From: an uncultured Verrucomicrobiota bacterium
GTDB taxonomy: Bacteria; Verrucomicrobiota; Kiritimatiellia; CAIQIC01; Lenti-01
Reading direction: 5' to 3'
NCBI GenBank assembly: GCA_937872095.1
Contig: CALMNW010000028.1
Location: 1-42,192 of the forward strand
DNA length: 42,192 nucleotides
The first letter of the stretch is position 1. Each line of letters begins with the position of its first letter. The notes beneath the pieces were generated by a model. It did no database searches, was not told the DNA's origin, and saw only the letters and a program-made list of their open reading frames with translations. Below are positions 1 to 8,383 of this stretch, one piece after another. Position numbers and translations under genes: made by a program.

Positions 1-1577
1 ACGACGCCGGGGCCGGAGCGCTGCTGGAGCTGGTAGAGCCAGACCATCAGCGTCCACATCTTGGGATCCTGGCAGATGAGCAGGGCGTACATGAAATTGG
101 CGTAGGCGACGCTGAAGGCCTGCAGCGCGATGACGGAGAGGATCGGCGTGGAGAGGCGCATGGTGATGTGCCAGAACAGCGTCCACTCGCCCGCGCCGTC
201 GAGCTGGGCGGATTCGTAGAGGTCGCGCGGGAGGGAGTCGAAGAAGCCCTTGAGGAGGAAGATCGAGTAGCCGCTGGCCATGCCGGGCAGCAGCAGCGCG
301 GCGAAGGTGTTGAGCAGCCCGAGTTCGCGCAGGAGGACGAAAACGGGGATCTGCGTGACCATGTGCGGAAACGCCATCGTCAGCATCAGGAACAGCAGGA
401 TCTGCGGCCCGGCGGAAGGCTTGAAGCGGCTGAGGGCGTAGGCGGCGAGGGGATTGACCAGCAAGGCCAGCAGCACGGCGAGCGTGCAGTAGACGACCGT
501 GTTCACGATGCCGCGCCCGTGGAACAGCACGTGGTCGAGCACGGTCCGGTAGTTGCGCAAGAGGAACTCGCGGCGGATCTCCGCCTGGTGCTCGCGGAAC
601 AGCGCGGCGTGGTAGGCCAATTGCGGAAGCCGGATTGCGTCGATGGACTTTTCTGACCTCTGACCTCTGACCTCTGCCCCCTTTTTCGCGACGATCCAGT
701 CGCGAAAACACGTTTCGGGGGTGTCGAGGACCCCATCCTTCAGCCAGAGGGGCGAGAGGGTGTTTTGGGTGAAGTCGCGCCACTCCTCCTGTTCGAGCGG
801 GGCGGCGTCGGCGGGAAATTCGCGGGCGAGGGGAATCGCGGCATACGACCCGTAGGCGGTGCCGTGGGCGGCGTTGTAGGCCGCGATATCCTTTGAATAG
901 CGCGGCTTGAGGTAGAGCTTGCGGAAGAAGCCTTCGGGCGAGAGGACGGTTTGGCACCAGTCGGGCGCGGTCAGTTTGAAATCGTCGAAGGCGTCGGCCA
1001 GCGGCGTGGCGCCGGGCACGGCGTGGGGAAAGAGATAGGCGGGGGGCTGGATGAAGACGACGTACCAGGCGTCGAACGCCGTGCCGAGCGCGGCGTTGAG
1101 CGCGTCGAGCGTGCCGTATTTTTCGCGGAGGCGCCGGCGGAATTCGCGGAGCTGGACGGGAAAGGCGCCGGCTTGCGGAGCCCAGTAGTGACCGAGGGCG
1201 ATGGCTGCGGGCGGCAACGCGCCGGATGCGAGAAATTCGCGCCAGAGCGGGAGGAGTTCGGAACCGGGTCCGTCGGCGGGCGGCAAGGGAATGTCTTCGA
1301 ACGAGGCATAGTCGGAATCGAACGCGACGTTGAGGGCATCCATCGATTCGTTGAACAGCGCCTCGAGATGTTTTTGCCAGAGCGCTTCGTCGGAGACGAG
1401 GAAACGGGGCGCCAGGAGGTTGTCGCGCTGGTCGGCGATGGATTTGGTCGAGCCGGCGACCATCAGGCCCAAGGGATAGAGCATGGCGAGCGCACCGAGC
1501 CCGAGCGCCGCGTAGATCGCGGCGATCAACAGGCGCGCTTTCGGCGATTTGCGGCCGATGCGGGAGAGAATGGGCAT
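1..1577 (-). CDS. Carbohydrate ABC transporter permease, MalG type, with large extracytoplasmic insert (partial)
   Basis: Inner-membrane permease of a sugar ABC importer. The frame is open from ATG at 1577 to the window edge, so the C-terminus is missing (at least 525 residues). Residues about 15-42 form the first membrane helix. A hydrophilic stretch of about 270 residues follows, and the usual MalG core begins near residue 320 (NTVVYCTLAVLLALLV). The core carries an EAA-type loop, DLYESAQLDGAGEWTLFWHI, which contacts the ATPase in this family. MalG proteins are normally near 280 residues, so the insert is unusual. It holds three copies of a motif like DALNAALGTAFDAW / YNAAHGTAYGSY. Three units of a 7-nt repeat lie in frame at 652-672. 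The probable partner is the fusion gene ending at 5673, about 4 kb away; no ATPase is in view. The family call is firm; the substrate is unknown. Confidence 0.85.
   Translation of the reverse strand, partial: MPILSRIGRKSPKARLLIAAIYAALGLGALAMLYPLGLMVAGSTKSIADQRDNLLAPRFLVSDEALWQKHLEALFNESMDALNVAFDSDYASFEDIPLPPADGPGSELLPLWREFLASGALPPAAIALGHYWAPQAGAFPVQLREFRRRLREKYGTLDALNAALGTAFDAWYVVFIQPPAYLFPHAVPGATPLADAFDDFKLTAPDWCQTVLSPEGFFRKLYLKPRYSKDIAAYNAAHGTAYGSYAAIPLAREFPADAAPLEQEEWRDFTQNTLSPLWLKDGVLDTPETCFRDWIVAKKGAEVRGQRSEKSIDAIRLPQLAYHAALFREHQAEIRREFLLRNYRTVLDHVLFHGRGIVNTVVYCTLAVLLALLVNPLAAYALSRFKPSAGPQILLFLMLTMAFPHMVTQIPVFVLLRELGLLNTFAALLLPGMASGYSIFLLKGFFDSLPRDLYESAQLDGAGEWTLFWHITMRLSTPILSVIALQAFSVAYANFMYALLICQDPKMWTLMVWLYQLQQRSGPGV
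652..678. repeat. Heptamer tandem repeat inside the MalG-type permease gene
   Basis: Three perfect TCTGACC units (GAGGTCA on the coding strand) occupy 652-672, followed by a one-mismatch unit TCTGCCC at 673-679. The three units add 21 nt and read EVRGQRS in frame. Gain or loss of one unit would shift the permease frame. Confidence 0.85.
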
Positions 1578-1671
1578 GGATCAAGGCCTCCCCGCCCGGG
1601 ACCCCCGCGGCCTTGCGCCGCGGGTGAAGAAGGTCGGCTGCGCTTGCGCCGTCGATTCCCGACCTGATTCA

Positions 1672-1692
1672 CCCATCACGCAAGGTGATGGG
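1672..1692. other. Perfect 8-bp stem inverted repeat between helicase and permease genes
   Basis: CCCATCAC, a five-base loop GCAAG, then GTGATGGG. It lies in the 184-bp gap between the end of the helicase gene and the start of the MalG-type permease. No T-run follows on either strand, so it is not a standard intrinsic terminator. It could be an operator or a leader hairpin. Confidence 0.4.
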
Positions 1693-1761
1693 GGTCTGAA
1701 ACCAAATGCATTCATCGCCGGCATCCTAGCAAAGAGGGGGGGGCGGGGGAAGTGCGGGCGC

Positions 1762-3879
1762 TCAGGCGTTATGCCGGACGAGTTCGAGGAGGACGGCGCC
1801 GTATTGAACGAGCTTTTTGGGGCCGATGCCGTGGATTTCGGACAGTTCGGCCGGCGTTTTGGGCGCGGCGGCGGCGAGGGCGTAGAGGGTCTTTTGGGAG
1901 AAGAGGTGATAGGCGGGCACTTTTTGCGCGGCGGCCTGTTCGGTGCGCCAGGCGCGCAAAGCCTCGAAGAGGACGGGATTCGCCGGAGCGGCGGCGACGT
2001 CGATGGCGCCGTCGGCAGCCTTGCCCTTGCGGCGGGCCTTGGATTTCTTGGCGGTGGCGGGCACGTCGAGAGTGGCGGCGGAACGGGCGGCGAGGAAGGT
2101 TTGGACGTCGAACCCGCCGGCGCAGGCCCGGATGCCGGCGAGTTTGATGCGCGCTTCGGTCTCGGCCTTTTCCTTGGCGTTCAGGAGCTGGCGGCGGAGA
2201 GCCTGGTTGTCGAGTTCGCAGTCGGCGTCGGCGAGGGAGTCGAGGATGCCGTTGAGCAGCTTGTCCTCGAAATAGCCGGCGGCTTTTTGCAGGCGCTCGC
2301 GGAGGGCGGGGTTGGTTTCGGCGTCGGGGTGGTCCGCCAGCAGCCGGTCGATCTGCAACAGGAACTTGTCGCCGACGGTCACGAGGTCGGTGCGGGCGAC
2401 ATCGTGCAGCCGGCCGAAAAGCTCGACGAGGCCGGGCAGGACGCTGCCGCGGTTGAGGTCGGTCCATTCCAGCAGGGCGTTGAGCTGGTAGCGCAGGCGG
2501 TGGAAACTGAACAGATCGACGAGGAGTTCGCGCTGATAGGTCAGGCGGTCGCGGGCGAAGCGGTCGGCGTCGGGCTGGCGCGCGGCGATTTGGCGGACGT
2601 AGTCGGCGACGGCGGGATCGACGATGATGTTGCCCGGACGCAGGGGGGTGCGCAGGACGAGGCCTTCGAGCGTTTTGCAGCGGGAGAGGGCGACGTAGAC
2701 CTGGCCGTGGGCGAAGGAGGCGTCGGCCTCCACGATGGCGCGCTCGAAGGTGAGGCCTTGGCTTTTGTGGATGGTGATGGCCCAGGCGAGCTTGAGGGGA
2801 ATCTGCTTGAAGGTGCCTTCGACGGTTTCGGCGATCCGGTTGGTTCCGGGATCGATGGCGTATTTGACGTTGTCCCACTGCATGGGTTCGACGGAAAGAT
2901 CGGCGGGATCGCCGGGGCAGCGGACGCGGACGGAGGTGCCGTTGATGGCGGCGACGCGCCCGATCTTGCCGTTGAAGAAGCGCTTGTCGGGCGAGGGGTC
3001 GTTTTTGACGAACATCACTTGCGCGCCGACCTTGAGTTCGATCTGCGGATCGACGGGATAGGCCAGCTCGGGAAAGGTGCCGTGGATGTCGGCGGCGAAA
3101 CGGACGGCGGGGGCGGCGATTTCGCGGAGCTTGGAATCGTTGAGGCGTTGGGCCTGCGCGTTGTGGGTGCACAGCGTGACGTAGCCTTCGGCGTCGGCGG
3201 GCGAAAAGTCCGGCACGTGGCGGCGGTTGAGCTCGGCGAGGGCTTCGGGAGACAGGCGGTTGTTGCGCACCTGGTTGAGGAGATCGAGGAAGCGGCCGTC
3301 CTGCTGGCGGTAGACCCGGTCGAGCTCGATGCAGGCGTAGTCGGTTTCGCGGAGGGCGCGGCTGCCGAAGAAGTAGGGCGTGTCGTAGAGGTCGCGCAGC
3401 AGCTCCCATTCGTTGTTCTTCACGACGGGCGAAAGCTGCTGCAGGTCGCCGATCAGCAGGAGCTGGACGCCGCCGAACGGCTTGCGGCGGTCGCGGTAGC
3501 GGCGGAGGACGCCGTCGACGGCGTCGAGGAGGTCGGCCCGCACCATGCTGATTTCGTCGATGACGAGCAGGTCCATGCCGCGGATCATGGCGATCTTGTC
3601 GCGGGAAAAACGGAAATGCGGCGGCTCGTTTTCGCGGCCGGCGAGCGGTCCGAACGGGAGCTGGAAGAACGAGTGGAGCGTGACGCCGCCCGCGTTGATG
3701 GCGGCGACGCCGGTCGGCGCCACGACGACCATCTGCTTGGGCAGGCGTTCCTTCAGCGAGTGCAGGAAGGTGGTTTTGCCGGTGCCCGCCTTGCCCGTCA
3801 GGAACAGGTGCCGACCCGTGAGCCGCACGTGGTCGAAGGCCCGTTGCAGGGCAGGATTGGAGTGGTCGTCTGCCGGCAT
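1762..3879 (-). CDS. PIF1-like superfamily 1B DNA helicase with C-terminal HRDC domain
   Basis: A 705-residue ATP-dependent helicase. Walker A is GKAGTGKT at residues 29-36, and Walker B LLVIDEISM lies at about 104-112, the ISM form being typical of PIF1/RecD-type enzymes. Later motifs include LLLIGDLQQLSPVV and AITIHKSQGLTFERAIVE, the UvrD_C-like motif that closes the core. The C-terminal 80 residues (YHLFSQKTLYALAAAAPKT ... EIHGIGPKKLVQYG) read as an HRDC nucleic-acid-binding domain. The ATG at 3879 is the only sensible start. PIF1 enzymes unwind structured DNA and forks; that role is known for the family and not shown here. The gene stands alone on the minus strand between the two halves of a sugar transporter. 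Confidence 0.9.
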   Translation of the reverse strand: MPADDHSNPALQRAFDHVRLTGRHLFLTGKAGTGKTTFLHSLKERLPKQMVVVAPTGVAAINAGGVTLHSFFQLPFGPLAGRENEPPHFRFSRDKIAMIRGMDLLVIDEISMVRADLLDAVDGVLRRYRDRRKPFGGVQLLLIGDLQQLSPVVKNNEWELLRDLYDTPYFFGSRALRETDYACIELDRVYRQQDGRFLDLLNQVRNNRLSPEALAELNRRHVPDFSPADAEGYVTLCTHNAQAQRLNDSKLREIAAPAVRFAADIHGTFPELAYPVDPQIELKVGAQVMFVKNDPSPDKRFFNGKIGRVAAINGTSVRVRCPGDPADLSVEPMQWDNVKYAIDPGTNRIAETVEGTFKQIPLKLAWAITIHKSQGLTFERAIVEADASFAHGQVYVALSRCKTLEGLVLRTPLRPGNIIVDPAVADYVRQIAARQPDADRFARDRLTYQRELLVDLFSFHRLRYQLNALLEWTDLNRGSVLPGLVELFGRLHDVARTDLVTVGDKFLLQIDRLLADHPDAETNPALRERLQKAAGYFEDKLLNGILDSLADADCELDNQALRRQLLNAKEKAETEARIKLAGIRACAGGFDVQTFLAARSAATLDVPATAKKSKARRKGKAADGAIDVAAAPANPVLFEALRAWRTEQAAAQKVPAYHLFSQKTLYALAAAAPKTPAELSEIHGIGPKKLVQYGAVLLELVRHNA

Positions 3880-4199
3880 GGTTCGACCATGCCCGATCGG
3901 CCCGCGCTTTTCAATACTGAACTTTCGTTCATTTACGGCCGGGAGGCAGGAGTTGACGGAAAACGGGGGATGGGATAGCGTTCGTCCATCGTCAGTGATG
4001 ACAGGGATAAAAAATGCGTGCAGTTCGCTCCAATCTGAATGTGCAAACGCTCCCCTGCGAAATGCCGGCCGTCTAGTCGCTTTGCGACGGATTCCAACCT
4101 AGGCCCGGGTTCCCGCAGGCAGCGGCCGATCCCCTTTTCGGGATCCGGCCCGGTGCGCTTGTTTCCTGTCCCCCCCTGTTTTGTTGGAGCATGATTCCC
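3880..4199. other. Divergent intergenic region with a candidate promoter for the RNHCP-rsgA pair
   Basis: This 320-bp gap separates the leftward helicase from the rightward RNHCP-rsgA pair. A plausible plus-strand promoter is TTGACG at 3953-3958, a 17-bp spacer, then TAGCGT at 3976-3981: good at -35 and weak at -10. A hairpin near 4130-4150 (GATCCC paired with GGGATC) has a six-base-pair stem. I see no gene in this stretch. Confidence 0.3.
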
Positions 4200-4589
4200 A
4201 TGACGAGAGTTTTTCCGCCGGACGCCGGACTTCCCGGCACGGCCTTTCTGTGTACCCATTGCAACCGCGCCATTCCCGGCACTGCGCCGGGGACGGTCCA
4301 CCGCAATCACTGTCCGCATTGCCTGTGGAGCCTGCACGTCGATCTGGCGACCGGCGACCGCCGCTCGGCTTGCCGCGGGCCGATGGAGCCGATCGCCATC
4401 GGCATCCAACCCAACGGCGAGTGGTCCCTCGTGCACCGCTGCCGGCGCTGCGGCATGATCCGCCTGAACCGCATCGCGGGCGACGACAACGAGGTGCTGC
4501 TGGTCTCGATGGCTTTGCGGCCGCTGGCGCGTCCGCCGTTCCCGCTGGACCGAATCGGTGCGTCTGCGCTTCCGGAGGTGCAGCCATGA
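4200..4589 (+). CDS. RNHCP domain zinc-ribbon protein
   Basis: A 129-residue protein recognised by the motif that names its family, HRNHCPHCLWSLHVD, preceded by CTHC and followed by CRGPMEPI and CRRCGMI. The paired cysteines suggest bound zinc. Function is not established for the family. I chose ATG 4200 over ATG 4191 because GGAG at 4186-4189 lies 10 bases before 4200 but only one base before 4191. The stop overlaps the rsgA start as ATGA at 4586-4589, so the two are co-translated. That coupling suggests a ribosome- or RNA-related role; this is inference. Confidence 0.85.
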   Translation: MTRVFPPDAGLPGTAFLCTHCNRAIPGTAPGTVHRNHCPHCLWSLHVDLATGDRRSACRGPMEPIAIGIQPNGEWSLVHRCRRCGMIRLNRIAGDDNEVLLVSMALRPLARPPFPLDRIGASALPEVQP

Positions 4590-5665
4590 ACCTGCGCGAC
4601 TGGGGTTGGGACGACGATTGGGCGGCGGCGTTCGCGCCGCACGCGGCGGACGGGCTGCAGCCGGCGCGCGTGATCCGCCAGGATCGCGGCGCTTGCGAAA
4701 TCCAGATGGAAACGGTCGCGCGTTCGGCGGAACCGACCGGCCGCTTCCGTTACGCCGTCGATGCCGGCGAAACGGACGTGCCCGCCGTCGGCGATTGGAC
4801 GGCGGTCGATCCGCGGCCGACCTGCGACCGCGCGGGCATCGCGGCGGTCTTGCCGCGGCGCACTTGTCTGGCCCGCCAAGATGCCGGGCGGGCGACCCGC
4901 GCGCAGGTACTGGCGGCGAACGTCGACGTCGCGTTTCTGGTCGGCGCGCTGGACGCGGGGCGCGGTTTCAGCTTGGCGCGCCTGGAACGCGCGCTGGCGC
5001 TGGTGCGCGCCGGCGGAGCCGAAGCCGTCGCGGTGCTGAACAAAGCCGATCTGTGCGACGACGTCGCCGCGCGGCTGCGCGAGGCGCAGTCCGCGGTGCC
5101 GGACGTGCCGGTGGCGGCGGTCAGCGCGATCGAAGGCTGGGGCGTGGACGATCTGCGTCCGTGGCTGGCCGGCGGCCGGACGGGCGTGCTGCTGGGGCCG
5201 TCGGGCGTCGGCAAGTCCGCGCTGGTCAACGCGCTGCTGGGCGAAGCGCGGCAAGACGTGGGCGCCGTGCGCGAGAGCGACGCGCGCGGACGCCACACCA
5301 CGACGCGGCGCGAGCTGTTCCGGTTGCCGTCCGGCGGCCTGCTGATCGACACCGCGGGCCTGCGGGAATTCCAGCCCTGGGATGCGGCCGGCGATCTCGA
5401 TTCCGTTTTTCCCGAAGTGGCGGAATTGGCGGCGCAGTGTCGCTTCCGGGATTGCCGGCACGAAGGCGAACCCGGCTGCGCGGTGCAGGCGGCGCTGGGC
5501 GACGGCCGCCTGGACTTTCGGCGTTTCGAGCACTATCTGCGGCTGATGCGCGAGCAGACCTACCAGGCCCAGAAGCGCGACCTGGGCGCGCAACTGGCGG
5601 AAAAGACGCGCTGGAAGCAGATCGCCAAGTTGCAGAAGGAATTTCTGAAGGGCCGGGAGAAGTGA
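4586..5665 (+). CDS. rsgA: Small ribosomal subunit biogenesis GTPase RsgA
   Basis: A 359-residue circularly permuted GTPase that assists late 30S subunit maturation. The G motifs appear in the permuted order: NKAD (152-155), then GPSGVGKS (204-211), then DTAGLREF (from 255). The zinc-binding part follows: C285, C290, H292 and C298 in CRFRDCRHEGEPGC. The N-terminal OB-like region precedes residue 90. The start at 4586 has a clean GGAGG eight bases upstream and overlaps the RNHCP stop. The C-terminal tail is basic (KTRWKQIAKLQKEFLKGREK), as expected for rRNA contact. The gene converges on the transporter fusion gene with only 7 bp between the two stops. Confidence 0.96.
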   Translation: MNLRDWGWDDDWAAAFAPHAADGLQPARVIRQDRGACEIQMETVARSAEPTGRFRYAVDAGETDVPAVGDWTAVDPRPTCDRAGIAAVLPRRTCLARQDAGRATRAQVLAANVDVAFLVGALDAGRGFSLARLERALALVRAGGAEAVAVLNKADLCDDVAARLREAQSAVPDVPVAAVSAIEGWGVDDLRPWLAGGRTGVLLGPSGVGKSALVNALLGEARQDVGAVRESDARGRHTTTRRELFRLPSGGLLIDTAGLREFQPWDAAGDLDSVFPEVAELAAQCRFRDCRHEGEPGCAVQAALGDGRLDFRRFEHYLRLMREQTYQAQKRDLGAQLAEKTRWKQIAKLQKEFLKGREK

Positions 5666-5672
5666 AGCGCGG

Positions 5673-8357
5673 CTACGCGTCTTCGCGGTTGGCGCGGAAC
5701 TCGACGCGGGAGAGGATGCGGAGCTGGTAGAGCGTGAAGCCGACCAGCAGGCATCCGAGCATCCAGGCGGCGGCGGTGGCGGGACCGAGGCGCAGGAAGA
5801 TGAAGGCCTTGTAGAAAATGTGCAGGCCGGCGACTTCCGTGCCGGCGCCGCCGGCGGTCATGGCGAGGACGTTGGCTTCGGCCTGCCACGAGGCGATGAA
5901 GACGCCGACGAAATTGATGACGAGCAACGGGCGCAAGGTGGGGACGATCACGAACAGGATCTTGTCGGTGAAGGTCGCGCCATCGATGTCGGCGGCTTCG
6001 TAGAGGTCGTCGGGGATGCCTTTGAGCGCGGCGAGATAAATGAGGCAGCCCGGGCCCATGCCGGCCCAGAGCATCGGCAGGACGCAGGAAAACAGCGCTG
6101 TGCGCGAGTCGTCAAGCCAGCGGACCGGTTCGGGCAGCGTGGCCATGAGAAAATGCAATTGTTTGCAAACAATTGCAGGGTGGGCCGTGCGCCAAATCTC
6201 GCACAGGGGACCCAGCGGAGCGACGGCGAGCAGCAGCCCGGCGGCGAGCACGAAGAGCGCGGGTTTCCACAAATTGTGGTTCAACAGGCGCCGCGCCAGA
6301 TGAATCGCGATCGCCAGCGCGGCCAACGAAAGAAGCAGCCACCCGATCGCGGGGATTTGCATGACGAGGCGGTTGACCAGGCCGGCTTCGGACGGCTCGT
6401 AGAACGTCTTCCAGAGCAGGATGACGACGAGGCCGGTGATGGAGGCGGGCAGATAGAAGATCACCCGGAAAAGGATTTTTCCGCGCGGAACTTCCTGTAA
6501 GAGGATGGCCAGCAGGACGGGCGGGAGGAACGTCAGCGAAATGACGAGGAACGAATAGCGGGCGGAGGTCAGCAGCGCGCGCCACCAGTCCGGATCCCAA
6601 AGGAGGTTGGCGAAATTGTCGAGGAAGACCCACGTCGACGTGCCGAAAATGCGGTAGTCGAAAAAGGCCATCGCCGCGCCGCGGAAGAGGGGCACGTAGC
6701 CCCAGAGCAGAATCGTGGCGGCGGCGGGCAGCAACAACAGGGCCAACGGTAGCATGTGGCGCGGTCGTTTCAGGCGGACGGCGCGGCGCGCCGTCCCTAC
6801 CTTTTTTGGCAGAAAGATTCGGACCATTTGACGAAGAGCCCAAACGACGCTCGCGACGAGGGCCAGCAGCAGGGCGCCGGCGGCGGCGCGACGGACGCGG
6901 AGTTCGCCCGGCGGGACGATGCCGAGCATGTCGGCGTCGGCTTTCTTGCGGGCGTCGCGCAGCAGGTCGAGCAACTGGGCGCGGCGCTCGGCGGGATCGC
7001 CGGAAAGATGGCCGGAGAGGGAGAGTTCCTCGGCGCGGCGGATGGGCACGGTGAGGATGTCGTAGATGACGTTGGCGTTGCGGCCGTAGGGTTCGGGATG
7101 GCCGTCGGCGAGCGCGATGGACAGGCAATCGCGCCACTCGGCGGGAATGGTGGCGGCGACGGAGCCGTAGCCGTGGGCGCGGAGCCGGTCGGGATGCAGG
7201 AAGCGGCCCAGGCCGCCTTCGACGAGGTTCTTCACGCGGACGCCGTCGGCCTCGGGGGAGTTCTGGAAGCGGACGTATTCCCACGCGGCGTCGCGAATGA
7301 GCGGATTGGTGACGCCGGCGAAGAGGCCCATCATGCGCGCGTTGATTTCGGTGCCGCGCGCGGCGGGACCGATCGGCAGCGGGGCCATGCCGGTGACGTC
7401 GGGATTGAGGGTGGCGAACAGTTTTTCGTCGATGTAGGCGAACCGCATGCCGAGCTGGCCGCGTTGCCATTTGAGGTTCGATTCGGCGACGTCCTTCACG
7501 ACGTAGCCGCGGCGGGGGCGGCCGCCGGCGTCGGTCCACGGCTCGGTGGTGAGGCGGACGTAGAAATCGAGGGCTTCGGCGGCCGGCGGGGTATCGAAGA
7601 CGGCGCGCCAGCGGTTTTCGGTTTCGTCGAAGGCGAGCGCTTCGCTGCCCGCGCCCCAGAGGAACGGCATCCAGAGATACGACTCGTCCTTGCCGCGCGA
7701 CAGTCCGAGGCCGTAGATGCCGCGGGCGGGATCGGCCACCCGGCGGCAAGCGTCGTAGAAATCGGCCCAGGTCCAGTCGGGCTTGGGCGGCGGGACGCCG
7801 GCGGCGTCGAAGAGGTCGCGGCGGTAAAGCACGACGCGACCGAGGGGCGGCCCGCCGGGCAGGGCCCAGACGTGCGCGCGGCCATCGGGGCCCTTGCGGC
7901 GAACGACGGGTTCGATCTTCGGATGCAGGCGGCGGGCGATTTCCTCGGGCGCCAGCGCGGAAAAGTAGCCGTCTTCGGGCCGGTCGAGGGGATACAGGAA
8001 GCCCTGCTGGATGTAGGTGTCCGACTGGCGGAAATTGACGTAGAGCACGTCGGGGGCGACGTTGCCGGCGATGGCCAGCAGCGTGCTTTCGACGCCTTCG
8101 ACCTGGATGCCGGAAAAGCGGTGGAGGCGGAGATCGAGGCGGGCCAGGTCGAGTCCGCCGTAGCGGCCGGGTTCGGCGGCCTGGCGGGCGCGGAGCAGGT
8201 CGGGGGCGATGCGCAGGAATTCGCGCTGGACGGCGAGTTCGGCGCGGGTGGAGGGGTCGGTCCGGGAGGGGTCGGGCAGGTTGAAGAGCGTGAGGTTGAG
8301 CACGACGTTGGAGGGCGTGCGCTCGACCCAGCCCGCGGCGGCGGAAGAAACAATCAA
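5673..8357 (-). CDS. Sugar ABC transporter: solute-binding protein fused to MalF-type permease
   Basis: About 894 residues from the TTG at 8357. The first ~485 residues read as an extracellular family 1 solute-binding protein (APDVLYVNFRQSDTYIQQG, WTWADFYDACRRVADP, FLWGAGSEALAF). A membrane helix near 500 (ALLLALVASVVWALRQM) leads into a MalF-like permease from about 535, with an EAA loop DDLYEAADIDGATFTDKIL near 780. Such a fusion is uncommon for sugar importers. The start is uncertain: no ATG lies in frame near the domain. The in-frame ATG at 8579 would translate a dispersed palindromic repeat. The ATG at 8400 is out of frame by exactly one unit of the heptamer array at 8349-8383; with four units it would encode a good signal peptide. 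The gene body is secure; the start is not. Confidence 0.85.
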   Translation of the reverse strand: MIVSSAAAGWVERTPSNVVLNLTLFNLPDPSRTDPSTRAELAVQREFLRIAPDLLRARQAAEPGRYGGLDLARLDLRLHRFSGIQVEGVESTLLAIAGNVAPDVLYVNFRQSDTYIQQGFLYPLDRPEDGYFSALAPEEIARRLHPKIEPVVRRKGPDGRAHVWALPGGPPLGRVVLYRRDLFDAAGVPPPKPDWTWADFYDACRRVADPARGIYGLGLSRGKDESYLWMPFLWGAGSEALAFDETENRWRAVFDTPPAAEALDFYVRLTTEPWTDAGGRPRRGYVVKDVAESNLKWQRGQLGMRFAYIDEKLFATLNPDVTGMAPLPIGPAARGTEINARMMGLFAGVTNPLIRDAAWEYVRFQNSPEADGVRVKNLVEGGLGRFLHPDRLRAHGYGSVAATIPAEWRDCLSIALADGHPEPYGRNANVIYDILTVPIRRAEELSLSGHLSGDPAERRAQLLDLLRDARKKADADMLGIVPPGELRVRRAAAGALLLALVASVVWALRQMVRIFLPKKVGTARRAVRLKRPRHMLPLALLLLPAAATILLWGYVPLFRGAAMAFFDYRIFGTSTWVFLDNFANLLWDPDWWRALLTSARYSFLVISLTFLPPVLLAILLQEVPRGKILFRVIFYLPASITGLVVILLWKTFYEPSEAGLVNRLVMQIPAIGWLLLSLAALAIAIHLARRLLNHNLWKPALFVLAAGLLLAVAPLGPLCEIWRTAHPAIVCKQLHFLMATLPEPVRWLDDSRTALFSCVLPMLWAGMGPGCLIYLAALKGIPDDLYEAADIDGATFTDKILFVIVPTLRPLLVINFVGVFIASWQAEANVLAMTAGGAGTEVAGLHIFYKAFIFLRLGPATAAAWMLGCLLVGFTLYQLRILSRVEFRANREDA
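6154..6177. repeat. Perfect 24-bp palindrome within the transporter fusion gene
   Basis: Two 12-base arms with no spacer, centred on TTTGCAAA and reading TGCAATTGTTTG on the left. It is AT-rich against its surroundings and translates as AIVCKQLH. The form resembles a LacI-type operator, but it sits deep in coding sequence. It may instead be a copy of a dispersed palindrome. Confidence 0.6.
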
Positions 8358-8383
8358 GAATGAAGAATGAAAAATTAAGAATT
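8349..8383. repeat. Heptamer array at the 5' end of the transporter fusion gene
   Basis: Five consecutive 7-mers on the plus strand: AACAATC, AAGAATG, AAGAATG, AAAAATT, AAGAATT. On the coding strand they are of the form NATTNTT. They sit between ATG 8400 and the binding-protein domain, so copy number decides which frame that ATG opens. Confidence 0.8.

Noticed and set aside
503..736. Apparent frameshift in the MalG-type permease at the heptamer array
   Set aside because: Careful codon-by-codon reading shows three units (21 nt), which keeps the frame open from 1577 to 1; the short alternative frame is a shadow.
1549..3978. Long plus-strand open frame (809 codons) over the helicase gene
   Set aside because: It is antisense to a clear PIF1 helicase, is low-complexity Gly/Ala/Glu-rich, and lacks any domain; high GC content leaves such frames open.
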